DNA of 64,000 bases from Candidatus Competibacteraceae bacterium (GTDB lineage: Bacteria; Bacteroidota; Bacteroidia; CAIKAF01), in contig JACSSC010000058.1 of NCBI GenBank assembly GCA_014879445.1, positions 43,066 to 107,065 of the forward strand, given 5' to 3'. The number at the start of each line of letters is the position of its first letter. Within the stretch, counting starts at the first letter, position 1. The translations under genes and the position numbers were made by a program. A model generated the notes under the pieces. It made no database searches. It saw only the letters and a list, made by a program, of their open reading frames with translations, and was not told where the DNA came from. This document shows, piece by piece, positions 48,303-58,691 of this stretch.

Positions 48303-51256
48303 TACGACCCATTTTCACTTTTTCGCTTGCATAATCTTGCATATACACAATATTGACAATGTTGCTCATGTGGCGTTTGATCAAATGGTACTTCGGGATT
48401 AAATATCTCCTCCAAACAATTTCTTAATCCTGCTTCAATCTGACTGAAATATTTTCGGCAGTCGTTGACGGGTGTTATTTCATTTCCCTCTGCATGCATA
48501 ATTCGAATGTCAAAATTCTTTTGTTGAATATCTCTTACAAAAATCAACGCCGGCATGATAGATGATTCTGCATCGCCCTTTTGTGAATTCAAACGATCCA
48601 ATATTCCAGTCATAAAACAATATAACATCACCTGTAATACATATCCCTGACGATTTTCGGCATGTATCGCAAATAATTCTTCTATATCTTTAAATATATT
48701 TTTTTTATTCGACCCACCACTTTTATAGTCCATCACGCGAAGGGTATTTCCAATCTTATCTAATCTGTCAATCTTCCCACCAATCCGAATATTCATTCCA
48801 TTTACTTCAAATATGGCTACGTCTTTCTTCTCCATTTTCAAGAGCATGAAAGGCGCATTTTTTGAGTCATATTGCAGCATACGCGATGCATAATCCGTTA
48901 AAATTTGCATGGCTATTATTTGTGTGCCACTGAATATAAATGGATCTTTATTGTCTTTGCCTGTCAGTACCTGATGAAATGACCTACTGACAGCCATTTC
49001 AATATGTTTATGAAGATTCTCTATCTGTGAAGATGTGAAATGATTCGACTTGTTTGTTTTGATGGCTTCTTCATACACTATTTGCATGATCTGATGCAAT
49101 AAATTTCCGAATGATGCCTGATCTATATCTTCTGACAATTCAGTTTCTTCATACATGCCGGCAATATATCTGAAATAAAATCTCAACCGACAATCGAGAT
49201 ACGTGTTGATTGCTGATGGTGTGATGTATGGGCCTTGTGGTTCATCTATTGTGTAACGATGAAGACGATGAAGGATATCATCTGTTTTATGCACAACAAT
49301 TCTTTGTATTGATTCGATTTGAGCTTCTGGATTCTCCTTAAAGGTGTACATAACCCCCGCAGCTATGTCGGCGCTAAGCTGGTGTATGTATCGAGAGGGC
49401 TCGCCGGGTTGCATATCGGTTGATACGGTGTTGTAAAACAAATGCACACTTTTTGCCCTTCCCAGCACTCGGTAAAAATAGTAGCTGTACATCCGATGAT
49501 GTGTTTCAGGCGTGGGCAATCCAAATGCTTTTCGAATATTGTATGGAATGTATGATTGGGATGATGCTGATGGGGGTAAAATGTCTTCGTTACAGTCGGT
49601 AATAAATACATGATCAAAATCCAGACACTGCGATTCTATCAACCCCATAATCTGTATGCGACCGGTTGATTCGGACTGAAATGCGATTCGGCTGTTGCGA
49701 AATATTTGTGTGATTAATCGTATGGCTGTTTCGCGTGAAAAACTGATTTGCTCTTCGATAGCCGAATATATCAGCTGCATTAACGAATCATAAAATGAAG
49801 TCAGCATTTCCCATTGCATATCTCCTGATTTATACTTGCTTTCCTGGGCATCAAGTGTCGAAATTAATTCCTTAAGATATGCATCCAGTTGTTTGAGGAA
49901 TGCCAATCCCTCTCTTTCGGGTTGTAATAATTTTTGAATAGACGACCAGGTTGTCGGTAATTCCGATGTTGATATATACATTAATCCATTTTGCTCCCAT
50001 TCATCAATGGTGTCTTGCAATTTATCAGCCGTTGCTCGAATAAATGGATGCCGAAGAAGGTTTAGTAAATGTTGTTTCCCATATTTATATCCATGCTCTT
50101 CATGAATGCTATGTCGAATAATCTCACACCATAACTCAAATAATGTAGCGATAAGTGAGTGTCGTAATTGTAGCCCCATGGTTATATTCAGCTTGTCTTC
50201 ACTATTGTTTTTTATAATCGGACTTATCGAAGAGAGCAATGCTTGCAGTTTGCTTTCTTCAGGAAGGATTATGGCGATGCTGTCATGGGGTTGAATAACG
50301 GGTATTGATGTAGTTTGATTAGTGTAATTTATTCGAATGGGCATGCCTGCAAGCAATGAACCGATGCGTTGCAATTGCGATAAAGACCTGTTCATGTCAT
50401 ACAAGTATATGCGCTCACCGTTTTGGTTTAGATGTGCATGTGGCTTGATAACGGATGGAAACTTGCTGCCATATTTTCGGAAATAATATCCAGCTTCATA
50501 CTCAACTCGTTCGGTATAGTAGGTGTCAACATCCCAAAAAAATACGCAGCTGTAATTTTTTTTCAGGTAAGAAAATAGCTTTGTTTCGGATGGTGTAAGT
50601 GTGTTGAATCCTGCAATGATAATATGTGATGTAGGGGGTAGAAGAGTGGGTAGGTATTTCTCAGGATGCTCGGACAGCATGCGATACATTTTTCCTTCAT
50701 ATGAAAGATGTTTTTGTTCAAGTTTTTCATGAAAACGGGTATATATTCCTTCAAGCTGTTGCCACAAATGAAGAAATGAGTGCTGCTCTTCGCTGATGCG
50801 CTCAGGATGAAAACTTTCCCAAAATTGACGTATGGCCTCAATCTGTTCGGGGTCTAAATAATAGAAAAGCTGTGTCAGCTCTTTTTCGTGTAGCAGCACC
50901 CTGAATAAATCATGCACTGGTACCAAATGTTTGTCAATAACCGAAAAATCCCGAATCAACATTTCTCCCCATGAATAAAAAAGATCATAATTCTCTTTTC
51001 CCATACCGTATTCCTGAAACGTACGATATAGCATGGAGATAAGTCGGAAGTTGTCAGCCGTTTCTAAAGGAATCGCTGATTGTACAAAATCGTCAATGGA
51101 ATAAATTTGTGGGGCTCTCATCGCTGTTCGGCTGCTGCTCAATGCTTTCATCAAGTAATCTGCCGGACGACGATTGGGAAACAATACCCAAACCGAGTCG
51201 TTAGATGTACGATTCTGCTCTATGATATAGGCGGATATTTCTTTAATAAAACTCAT
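48299..51256 (-). CDS. AddB-like PD-(D/E)XK nuclease subunit
   Basis: Partner of the AddA-like helicase in double-strand-break end processing before RecA loading. It has 985 aa. The N-terminal part (WVLFPNRRPADYLMKALSSS) is a degenerate helicase fold as in AddB. The C-terminal nuclease has the catalytic VMDYKSGG preceded by IGGKIDRLDKIGNTL. Four cysteines fit the AddB iron-sulfur cluster: one in YLDCRLRFYF (about residue 690) and three in CQYCVYARLC near the C-terminus. Its start lies within the AddA-like stop (four-base overlap). Bacteroidota copies are often annotated only as PD-(D/E)XK nuclease family protein. Confidence 0.9.
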   Translation of the reverse strand: MSFIKEISAYIIEQNRTSNDSVWVLFPNRRPADYLMKALSSSRTAMRAPQIYSIDDFVQSAIPLETADNFRLISMLYRTFQEYGMGKENYDLFYSWGEMLIRDFSVIDKHLVPVHDLFRVLLHEKELTQLFYYLDPEQIEAIRQFWESFHPERISEEQHSFLHLWQQLEGIYTRFHEKLEQKHLSYEGKMYRMLSEHPEKYLPTLLPPTSHIIIAGFNTLTPSETKLFSYLKKNYSCVFFWDVDTYYTERVEYEAGYYFRKYGSKFPSVIKPHAHLNQNGERIYLYDMNRSLSQLQRIGSLLAGMPIRINYTNQTTSIPVIQPHDSIAIILPEESKLQALLSSISPIIKNNSEDKLNITMGLQLRHSLIATLFELWCEIIRHSIHEEHGYKYGKQHLLNLLRHPFIRATADKLQDTIDEWEQNGLMYISTSELPTTWSSIQKLLQPEREGLAFLKQLDAYLKELISTLDAQESKYKSGDMQWEMLTSFYDSLMQLIYSAIEEQISFSRETAIRLITQIFRNSRIAFQSESTGRIQIMGLIESQCLDFDHVFITDCNEDILPPSASSQSYIPYNIRKAFGLPTPETHHRMYSYYFYRVLGRAKSVHLFYNTVSTDMQPGEPSRYIHQLSADIAAGVMYTFKENPEAQIESIQRIVVHKTDDILHRLHRYTIDEPQGPYITPSAINTYLDCRLRFYFRYIAGMYEETELSEDIDQASFGNLLHQIMQIVYEEAIKTNKSNHFTSSQIENLHKHIEMAVSRSFHQVLTGKDNKDPFIFSGTQIIAMQILTDYASRMLQYDSKNAPFMLLKMEKKDVAIFEVNGMNIRIGGKIDRLDKIGNTLRVMDYKSGGSNKKNIFKDIEELFAIHAENRQGYVLQVMLYCFMTGILDRLNSQKGDAESSIMPALIFVRDIQQKNFDIRIMHAEGNEITPVNDCRKYFSQIEAGLRNCLEEIFNPEVPFDQTPHEQHCQYCVYARLCKRKSENGSY

Positions 51257-54200
51257 GGCATATCGGGATTGATTTCTTCTATGCTATGATTGTGGATGTA
51301 ATAAATATATCCCTTTGATTTTTTTTCATAAATTAGTGAGGCCAGCTTGCAATAGGTCTTCATCTGATGAATATACGCAGGGTCGGGCATTCCTGTTTTG
51401 AAATCTACTATCTGAATCTCGCTTTCAAAAATTACCATTTTGTCTGGTTTTAATATCCTGCCATCTGTATCTATCAGTGATTGTTCGTTCAGCGATACTA
51501 CGTCCTCATCAAACCATCGTTTGCTTATCGGATGTTTTTGAAAATTTTCAAACAGCTTTTCAAAATAATCTTTCGTTATCGAATCTTCCTTAAATCGCTG
51601 TGCATACAATTGCAATACGCCATCCACTTCGCTCCATGTGTTAATGCGTGATAATATTTCATGTACTTCTATTCCTTTTTCCTGCCACGATTTTCTTTTT
51701 TCAGGCGATTTGCGCAATCGGGTATAATCCCATGGTGTGATAAAATGAAATGCTTGATCGCGAATAATCGCACATTCTATGTCCTTCATTTGTTCTCTCT
51801 CGATGTTATGTTTTTCACCCATCTCAAACACTTGTTTTTCTTTGTCGAGGAATTTCTCCAAATCAACGCAAATATCGTCAGGGTCGTTGAGTGTTGTATG
51901 TTGAAGCCCCATCCAAAGTAATGTAGATATGTTTTTTATCTCATCTGTTTTGTCTGCCGAATTCAGAAAAACATATAACTCATTTTCGGCTCGTGTCAGT
52001 GCCACATACAGCAAATTCAAATGGTCTAAATATACAGCACACTGCTCATCCAGATATTCTTTTGCAAACAGCGAATGTAACACGTCTTGCTTGTATTTAA
52101 TGGGCGCCAATGGCGTGTCCCAGTTCAGTATGTCAGGCGGATGCACCCATAATGTATGGATGTTGTTGTTTTTGTGATCGAGAAACCAATCGCAAAACGG
52201 AATGATGACAACCGGAAATTCCAATCCTTTTGATTTGTGTATGGTGATGATGCGAATGGCATCTTGTGTGTCTGATATCTTTAATGTTTTGTATTGCCCT
52301 TTCTCTTCCCACCAAGAAAGGAAATGGGTAGTTTCGCCCTCGTGTTCTTGAAGATATTGAAGCAACTCATCACAGAGTGCCCGGAAAAATGATTGGTCAA
52401 CCGGCCTGAATAAGCCCGCTTGGCTGAAAATTACATGCAGTACGGCGATCAAATCCTGTAAGGTGTGATGCGACAATTCCTGTTTTTTCTCAAGCACTTC
52501 TCGTACTGGAAATGGAGGATTTATAAGCATTTCGTGCAGGTTATTTGCTAGCTCAGGTTGCAGATAGAGCGCATACTGTGTAATCATATTACCGGTTTCA
52601 ACAGCTGTATTGATACCCGCCACTACACGTATGGCAGATATCATAAGTTGTATATAACTGTTGTTGGAAATTTGCAACGACTGTTCGCTAAAAACGGATA
52701 CACTCATTTCGCTTTCTTGCGTAAGCCGATGAAATAGTTTGCCCGATTCTTTACTGTTGCGACATAGCAATACGATATCACGCATTTGATAACCGCGACG
52801 CAACGCATCCTTCACAGCTTCTACCGTTTGATGCATGGCCAAATCTTCCCAGTTTGCTTCTTGCTCCTTCGCTTCCTTTTTTAAATTCTTTACCCAAACA
52901 TATCCAGCTGATTCTTTCTTATGGATGTGTTGTTTGTGCCCCGCATATGCATCTACAAACCACTGGGGCGTTTGAGATGATATCTCATTTTCGTCAAATG
53001 CCTTTTTGAATTTTTGTGTGAGCAATGCCGGTAAATGTTCAAAAATTGTATTGTTGAATCGAACAATTTCTCTTGAACTGCGATAATTGGTATTTAATGA
53101 ATGAACGATATGAATGGGGATTTCTTGTTCGACCTGATACATCAATAACCGCCAGTCGCCATTCCTGAATCGGTATATGGATTGCTTTACATCTCCAACC
53201 AACATACACATATATCCCTGCGAAATACTGTTACTGATTAAGGGCTTGAAATTATTCCATTGCAATGAGGATGTGTCTTGAAACTCATCTAATAAAAAAT
53301 GGTGAAAATAGGTTCCTGCTTTTTCATAAATAAACGAATCCTCGTTATGCTCGATAATACGCGATATAAGAGCTGTGGTGTCAGGCATCAACATCACTTC
53401 ATTTTCGTCGCGGTATTGGCGTATATATAGTTGTATTTCGGCAAGTATGCCCAGTTGGTATAGATTTTCTTTAGCTATGAGCGCACTGTAATATATCGGC
53501 GAATTTGCCTGATGATAATCACGAATCTTTTCTAATAATGGGTTGAGTGTCGAATATGCATTTTCTATCTTATCTTTTATCTCTGCTGGTGTGTCCTTGG
53601 CATACCAGGTATCTAATTCCCCAATTTTATTCAGAAATGTATCGGTCAGTTTATATTTCGGATTTTTGATGTTTTCAAATATTTTCATGAACGAGCGGCT
53701 TTTTCCTGAAAAATCAGTTGCTTGCAAATTGTACTTGTTCAGCAGCGCTTCCCCCTCAGTGGCCATCGTCTTTAGTTCATCAGCATATTCCTTGATTTGC
53801 ATTCCAAGTTGTTTCGATAATGCATCCATGCGACGGTTGTCGGTAACAAATGAGATGATTTTACTCTCCACACTCAAAAACGATTCTCTAAATATCTCCT
53901 TCGAAAATTCAAAGAGCCGATCTCGTATATCCCAATTTTTGGCATCTTCTGTCTGCTCTTTCGAAAACTCAACCAACCATTCAGTTAGCGCCGTATCGGG
54001 TTGCAAATCATCCATAAGTCGTTTGATGCACGATTCCAATACATAGTCGGTGTCCATTTCTAACCGAAACCCTGCACTTAAACCAATATCTTTGGCAAAT
54101 GCACGTATGATGCGCTGAAAAAAACTGTCAATCGTTTGTATGTGAAATTCGTGATATTGATGCAACAGTTGTTTGAATATAACTTGCCCCCGGTTTCTTA

Positions 54201-54450
54201 CCCATGCTTCATTCCTGTTTAGCTCCGTTGCTATATGTGCAATATGTTTCGAATCCCCTCCTTGTACAATAATCTTTAGCTCCTCAATGATTCTTTGCTT
54301 CATCTCATTGGTGGCCTTGTTTGTAAATGTTACACCCAATGTGTGACGAAATTCTTCCGGATTCTGAAACAAAACCTTTAAATATGCCCTTACCAATGAG
54401 AATGTTTTTCCTGATCCTGCGGATGCTTTATATATGGAGAGCTGCGACAA
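51253..54450 (-). CDS. AddA-like UvrD-family helicase-nuclease
   Basis: Helicase-nuclease subunit of the AddAB system. It has 1065 aa. Walker A is YKASAGSGKTFSLV (7-20), Walker B is FLLDEFQDTSSLQWNNF, helicase motif IV-V residues occur in ITIHKSKGLEFPVVIIPF, motif VI is NLLYVALTRAENELYVF, and the C-terminal nuclease is PDKMVIFESEIQIVDFKTG. The start codon is TTG at 54450: no ATG or GTG occurs between it and the upstream in-frame stop, and the family start (xLxIYKASAGSGKT) begins right there. It is coupled to the AddB-like gene by a four-base overlap. Confidence 0.93.
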   Translation of the reverse strand: MSQLSIYKASAGSGKTFSLVRAYLKVLFQNPEEFRHTLGVTFTNKATNEMKQRIIEELKIIVQGGDSKHIAHIATELNRNEAWVRNRGQVIFKQLLHQYHEFHIQTIDSFFQRIIRAFAKDIGLSAGFRLEMDTDYVLESCIKRLMDDLQPDTALTEWLVEFSKEQTEDAKNWDIRDRLFEFSKEIFRESFLSVESKIISFVTDNRRMDALSKQLGMQIKEYADELKTMATEGEALLNKYNLQATDFSGKSRSFMKIFENIKNPKYKLTDTFLNKIGELDTWYAKDTPAEIKDKIENAYSTLNPLLEKIRDYHQANSPIYYSALIAKENLYQLGILAEIQLYIRQYRDENEVMLMPDTTALISRIIEHNEDSFIYEKAGTYFHHFLLDEFQDTSSLQWNNFKPLISNSISQGYMCMLVGDVKQSIYRFRNGDWRLLMYQVEQEIPIHIVHSLNTNYRSSREIVRFNNTIFEHLPALLTQKFKKAFDENEISSQTPQWFVDAYAGHKQHIHKKESAGYVWVKNLKKEAKEQEANWEDLAMHQTVEAVKDALRRGYQMRDIVLLCRNSKESGKLFHRLTQESEMSVSVFSEQSLQISNNSYIQLMISAIRVVAGINTAVETGNMITQYALYLQPELANNLHEMLINPPFPVREVLEKKQELSHHTLQDLIAVLHVIFSQAGLFRPVDQSFFRALCDELLQYLQEHEGETTHFLSWWEEKGQYKTLKISDTQDAIRIITIHKSKGLEFPVVIIPFCDWFLDHKNNNIHTLWVHPPDILNWDTPLAPIKYKQDVLHSLFAKEYLDEQCAVYLDHLNLLYVALTRAENELYVFLNSADKTDEIKNISTLLWMGLQHTTLNDPDDICVDLEKFLDKEKQVFEMGEKHNIEREQMKDIECAIIRDQAFHFITPWDYTRLRKSPEKRKSWQEKGIEVHEILSRINTWSEVDGVLQLYAQRFKEDSITKDYFEKLFENFQKHPISKRWFDEDVVSLNEQSLIDTDGRILKPDKMVIFESEIQIVDFKTGMPDPAYIHQMKTYCKLASLIYEKKSKGYIYYIHNHSIEEINPDMP

Positions 54451-54615
54451 TGATTGACTTTTTATTGAATTTCAAATTAACAATAATTATATCATTCTTG
54501 GTTAAGGCCTAAGCTTAGAGTTATTCACATTTCGTCAACCTTATTTGTTTGCCTGACAAAGAATGGATAGTTGTATCAAGGCATAAATTCCGTTATTTTC
54601 GTAAAAAAATATGCA

Positions 54616-56034
54616 ATGGAAATTTTTTTGCCTTATGTGGCTGGCCAGTTTGTCGAATCTTCTTTAGTACATTCCATCCGCAATCCTTTTTCTGGCAATG
54701 AAGTGGCTAAGGCCTGTTTTGCCGATAACGCCATGATGGAGGAAGCCATTGCTAAAGGCGCCGAAGCTCAAAAATTATTGGCCAAAATGCCCGCATGGAA
54801 ACGTGCCGAAATACTCCATTTTATTGCCGACCAACTGCAAGAAAATGCACAATATCACGCATCTCTCCTCGCTACAGAAGCAGCCAAACCGCTTCGATAT
54901 GCCTCTACCGAAATTGATAGGGCTATTCAAACTTTTCGTGTGGCCGCCGAAGAAACTAAACGCATAAATGGCGAATTGATTCGCATGGACTGGACAAAAG
55001 CTGGCCAGGGACACGAAGGCATCATCAAATTCATGCCCGTTGGATTGGTCGCCGGTATCAGTCCTTTCAATTTTCCGCTTAATCTCGCCGTGCATAAAAT
55101 CGCTCCCGCTATAGCCGCCGGATGCCCCATTGTGCTCAAACCCGCCAGCTCAACTCCGCTTTCTACGATGGCATTGGCCCGCATCTTGCACATGGCCGGA
55201 TTGCCAAACGGGGCCGTATCTGTTTTGCCTGCCGACCGACATGTGGGTAATATGCTGGTTACCGACCCACGTATCAAACTCCTCTCTTTTACCGGTTCTG
55301 ATACTATCGGATGGAAAATGAAAGCCGAAGCAGGTAAGAAAAAAACAGTGCTCGAATTGGGAGGTAACGCAGGCGTAATTATTGCCCAATCTGCACATCC
55401 CGACCATCTGCTTGACTTATGCTTGCAAGGCGCTTTTGCTTATTCTGGTCAGGTCTGCATTCATGCTCAACGTTTCTTTGTACATGCTCAGCATTACGAT
55501 TATTTTGTCGATAATATGCGCCGCCTTGCTCTTAACCTCACCTGTGGTGCTCCCGAACTTCAACAAACAGAATTCTCTTCCATGATTGATGAACCCAACG
55601 CAATCCGTGTGCATGATTGGATTCAAGAAGCTGTTAACCAAGGTGCCGAACTGGTATGCGGTGGTCAAAGAAATGGAGCTTTTGTTGATCCTACTATACT
55701 AACTCATACGCATCAACAGATGAAAGTGAATGCTGAAGAAATATTCGGCCCTGTTATCACTATTCAACCTTTTCATCATTTCGAACAGGCCGTGCAACTG
55801 CTTAATCATTCTCGATTCGGATTGCAAGCTGGTGTGTTCACCAACAATATTCACGAAATGGATTATAGCTTTGCCGAAATCGAAGCCGGTGGCATTATCC
55901 TTAATAATGTGCCAACGCTGCGTTTCGACCATATGCCATATGGCGGTATCAAAGATTCAGGACTAGGACGTGAAGGCGTTAAATATGCCATGCAGGATAT
56001 GCTCGAAACAAAAATTCTTGTCAAATCTTTTTAA
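54616..56034 (+). CDS. NAD(P)-dependent aldehyde dehydrogenase
   Basis: Oxidises an aldehyde to the acid; substrate unknown. It has 472 aa from ATG 54616 (MEIFLPYVAGQFVESSLVHS). The active-site Glu is E247 in VLELGGNAG and the nucleophile is C281 in YSGQVCIHAQRF. The cofactor site has FNFPLNLAVHKIAPAIAAGC and FTGSDTIGWKM. HMPYGGIKDSGLGREG is the conserved end motif. The pattern recalls glyceraldehyde-3-phosphate or phosphonoacetaldehyde dehydrogenases of the same superfamily. pabB starts three bases after its stop. Confidence 0.93.
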   Translation: MEIFLPYVAGQFVESSLVHSIRNPFSGNEVAKACFADNAMMEEAIAKGAEAQKLLAKMPAWKRAEILHFIADQLQENAQYHASLLATEAAKPLRYASTEIDRAIQTFRVAAEETKRINGELIRMDWTKAGQGHEGIIKFMPVGLVAGISPFNFPLNLAVHKIAPAIAAGCPIVLKPASSTPLSTMALARILHMAGLPNGAVSVLPADRHVGNMLVTDPRIKLLSFTGSDTIGWKMKAEAGKKKTVLELGGNAGVIIAQSAHPDHLLDLCLQGAFAYSGQVCIHAQRFFVHAQHYDYFVDNMRRLALNLTCGAPELQQTEFSSMIDEPNAIRVHDWIQEAVNQGAELVCGGQRNGAFVDPTILTHTHQQMKVNAEEIFGPVITIQPFHHFEQAVQLLNHSRFGLQAGVFTNNIHEMDYSFAEIEAGGIILNNVPTLRFDHMPYGGIKDSGLGREGVKYAMQDMLETKILVKSF

Positions 56035-56037
56035 TAT

Positions 56038-57225
56038 ATGACCGAGCACCCTTTCTTTCATAACCATAACTTCTACTCGCCGGCCCCCGACGAAAATTTC
56101 CTGTCGCCTCTCTATAACTCTGTTCAGGCATGGGGTATGAAAGATGTTTGCTGCATGAATCATCTTGATTTTGATACTCAATACATAAATGATTTTATTC
56201 GTCAACATAAAGACGAATGGATTTTCTTTTTTCTTTCTTACGATTGCCTTTCTGCTCTCACGCCCGTTTCTCCTCACCCACGAGCCGATGTTTCATCCCC
56301 TTGGATTGTCATGGCCACAGCTGATCAGGTACTCGTTAATCAACCGCCACCATTTTACCAACCTTTTGTTCTCAATGCTCAAATGCCCGTTCAGCATCTC
56401 TCGTGGGAGCAATATAAATCAGGATTCGATCATATCATGCACCATATTCGTCGTGGCGATATCTACGAGATCAATTATTGCATCCCTTTTTCTGCTCATG
56501 TTCAATCCATTAATACTTACGAATTTTGGTTGCATTTGTGCAATAGACAACCTATGCCTTTTAGCATGTTTTTCGATTATCTCGATTTTGCCTGGATGAG
56601 CGCTAGCCCCGAACGCTTTTTTATCAAATCAAACCATCTAATCCGATCTCAACCCATCAAAGGCACCCGAAAACATTCTCATCCGCTTGATAGGCATTTC
56701 GACAAAATGCAACTTCTCAACAGCATGAAAGACCGTACCGAAAATGTTATGACAGTTGATGTAACACGAAACGACCTCTCCAAAATTTCAATACCCGGCT
56801 CCGTGCATGTTGACGAACTCTTTGGCGTTTATTCCTTTCCCGATTGGTACCAACTCGTCTCTACCGTTTCGGCTCAACTGTTGCCAAATATTCAATTCAT
56901 GGATATCATCAGGGCGATGTTCCCAATGGCCAGCATGACCGGCGCTCCCAAAATCAAAGCCATGGAACTTATTCATCAGTTCGAACCTCTGCCTCGTGGC
57001 CCATTCTCAGGATCTCTTGGCTATATTGACCCACATGGAAATATAGACGCCAATGTACTCATCCGTTCTGTTTTCTTCAATCACAACCTTCAACAACTCT
57101 CTTTCTGGGCCGGCGGTGCCATCACAGCTTCTTCTGTTGCCATTGACGAATACAATGAGTGTTTGCTCAAGTCATCAGCTATTCAATCACTTTTTAATCC
57201 ATCTACCCATGACATTTGCCGATAA
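56038..57225 (+). CDS. pabB: aminodeoxychorismate synthase component I
   Basis: Adds ammonia to chorismate to give aminodeoxychorismate for folate synthesis. It has 395 aa, somewhat short for the family because the N-terminal part is reduced. The chorismate-binding domain has SASPERFFIKSNHLIRSQPI, KGTRKHSHP, DVTRNDLSKIS, MASMTGAPKIKAMELIHQFE and GPFSGSLGYID. The PIKGT lysine motif (Lys about 213) distinguishes PabB from anthranilate synthase and supports this call. No pabA or pabC is adjacent. It overlaps the tilS start by 17 bases. Confidence 0.93.
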   Translation: MTEHPFFHNHNFYSPAPDENFLSPLYNSVQAWGMKDVCCMNHLDFDTQYINDFIRQHKDEWIFFFLSYDCLSALTPVSPHPRADVSSPWIVMATADQVLVNQPPPFYQPFVLNAQMPVQHLSWEQYKSGFDHIMHHIRRGDIYEINYCIPFSAHVQSINTYEFWLHLCNRQPMPFSMFFDYLDFAWMSASPERFFIKSNHLIRSQPIKGTRKHSHPLDRHFDKMQLLNSMKDRTENVMTVDVTRNDLSKISIPGSVHVDELFGVYSFPDWYQLVSTVSAQLLPNIQFMDIIRAMFPMASMTGAPKIKAMELIHQFEPLPRGPFSGSLGYIDPHGNIDANVLIRSVFFNHNLQQLSFWAGGAITASSVAIDEYNECLLKSSAIQSLFNPSTHDICR

Positions 57226-58543
57226 ATTTCTTCTGAACTGGCAACAATCCTTCTATTTTGCAGCCCACCAAAAAATTCTCCTCGCCGTTAGCGGTGGTAT
57301 GGATTCTGTTGCAATGGCGCATTTATTCCATCTGCATCAAATCCCTTTTGGAATTGCTCATGTCAATTACCGCCTTCGGAAAAAAGATGCCGACCAGGAT
57401 GCAAAATTCGTCGAACAACTCGCCCTTACATTTGATGTGCCTTTCTATCTGCTCAAACCCTCTATGAAAAAAGCTTTGGTAAATAATCGCGACGGACTTC
57501 AGCAAACTGCCCGAAATATTCGCTATGCATGGTTTGATAAATTGGCTAAACAACATGGATATGCTTTCGTCGCTACGGCCCATCATGCCAACGACTCCAT
57601 CGAAACATTTTTTGTTAATCTCCTTAGAGGAACCGGCATCGAAGGCCTCACCGGTATTCCCGAAAAAAACAACAACCGCATCCGGCCACTGCTCTTCGCC
57701 TTTCGAAACGAAATTGCCGATTTTGTTACCCAACACAACATCGCTTTCCGTACCGACTATACCAATCTCGAAACCCACTATACACGCAATCTGCTTCGCA
57801 TCGAAGTTATCCCCAAACTTGCCGATATCAACCCCGGATTTTATCTCCGAATGCTCAAAAATATTGAAAACCTTCAGGCCGCCAAATCCCTTTATACCCA
57901 AGCACTGCATAGATTGAAATCCGAACTCGTTCACTTCGACCCGACGATTCCGGGCTACAAATTATCTATGCTCGAAATAGCAGGCCGTGGTATCCACTCT
58001 TCCACACTCTTCGAAATACTCAAAGAATTTGGCTTCCATATCTCTCAAACCGAAGATATGATACAGGCCATCGGTGGCAAAAATGGGCTCATCTTTTCTT
58101 CCCCCGATTACGACTGCATCACCGACCGCGGATTTTTTCTCATTCGACAAAAAAATATCATCCATCTTCCATCATTCTCACTCTCTTCTCCACGAAAAGG
58201 CCATTGGAATCAATTTTCATGGCACATCATTTCCAGTAAAAAACATACACCCATCCATCACCCATCTGTAGCCGAACTCGATTTACAGAAACTCCAGTTC
58301 CCACTCACCTGGCGACTCTGGCAATCCGGCGATTTTATTCAACCTCTCGGTTTGAAAGGCCGAAAAAAATTAAGCGACCTCACCACCGACCACAAACTCA
58401 ATCGCTTCCAAAAAGAAAAATTATATGTACTCCAGCAAGCCGACGGCATCATCGTATGGGTTCCCGGCATCTGCATCTCTCATCAGCACAAAATCACCCC
58501 ATCCTCCCAGCGCATTTTTGTTTGCACCCTCTCCAACATATAA
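57209..58543 (+). CDS. tilS: tRNA(Ile)-lysidine synthetase
   Basis: Modifies the wobble cytidine of the CAU-anticodon tRNA-Ile to lysidine so it reads AUA. It has 444 aa from ATG 57209, which overlaps the pabB 3' end by 17 bases. The N-type ATP PP-loop is LLAVSGGMDSVAMAHLF (about 25-41), followed by HVNYRLRKKDADQDAKFVEQ, TAHHANDSIETFFVNLLRGT and the typical GIPEKNNNRIRPLL. The C-terminal TilS domain (WRLWQSGDFIQPLGLKGRKK with LSDLTTDHKL) is present. A longer in-frame start at 57053 lies inside pabB. Confidence 0.95.
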   Translation: MTFADKFLLNWQQSFYFAAHQKILLAVSGGMDSVAMAHLFHLHQIPFGIAHVNYRLRKKDADQDAKFVEQLALTFDVPFYLLKPSMKKALVNNRDGLQQTARNIRYAWFDKLAKQHGYAFVATAHHANDSIETFFVNLLRGTGIEGLTGIPEKNNNRIRPLLFAFRNEIADFVTQHNIAFRTDYTNLETHYTRNLLRIEVIPKLADINPGFYLRMLKNIENLQAAKSLYTQALHRLKSELVHFDPTIPGYKLSMLEIAGRGIHSSTLFEILKEFGFHISQTEDMIQAIGGKNGLIFSSPDYDCITDRGFFLIRQKNIIHLPSFSLSSPRKGHWNQFSWHIISSKKHTPIHHPSVAELDLQKLQFPLTWRLWQSGDFIQPLGLKGRKKLSDLTTDHKLNRFQKEKLYVLQQADGIIVWVPGICISHQHKITPSSQRIFVCTLSNI

Positions 58544-58641
58544 TGTTGAGCCAACCCCATTCATGAGTTTTATATGTTCACACCTCGCACTTAATAATAT
58601 TAAGATAAGGGATAATTAATTTATACAACGAACATCATTGA

Positions 58642-58672
58642 ACAAAAAAAAGGAGGGCATAAGCCCCCCTTT
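58642..58672 (-). terminator. terminator of the T9SS cargo gene
   Basis: AAAGGAGGGC (58649-58658), loop ATAA, GCCCCCCTTT (58663-58672) with one mismatch. On the minus strand a T run follows (plus-strand A run near 58644-58651). It lies 20 bases after the stop of the gene ending at 58692. Confidence 0.75.
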
Positions 58673-58691
58673 GCCAAGGTCGTTGAACAAA

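Noticed and set aside
54616..58543. Horizontal transfer of the aldehyde dehydrogenase, pabB and tilS block, suggested by a C-rich coding strand
   Set aside because: The coding strands of the addB-like and 43.0-kb genes look similarly C-rich, the genes are housekeeping types, and no mobile element or flanking repeat is present.
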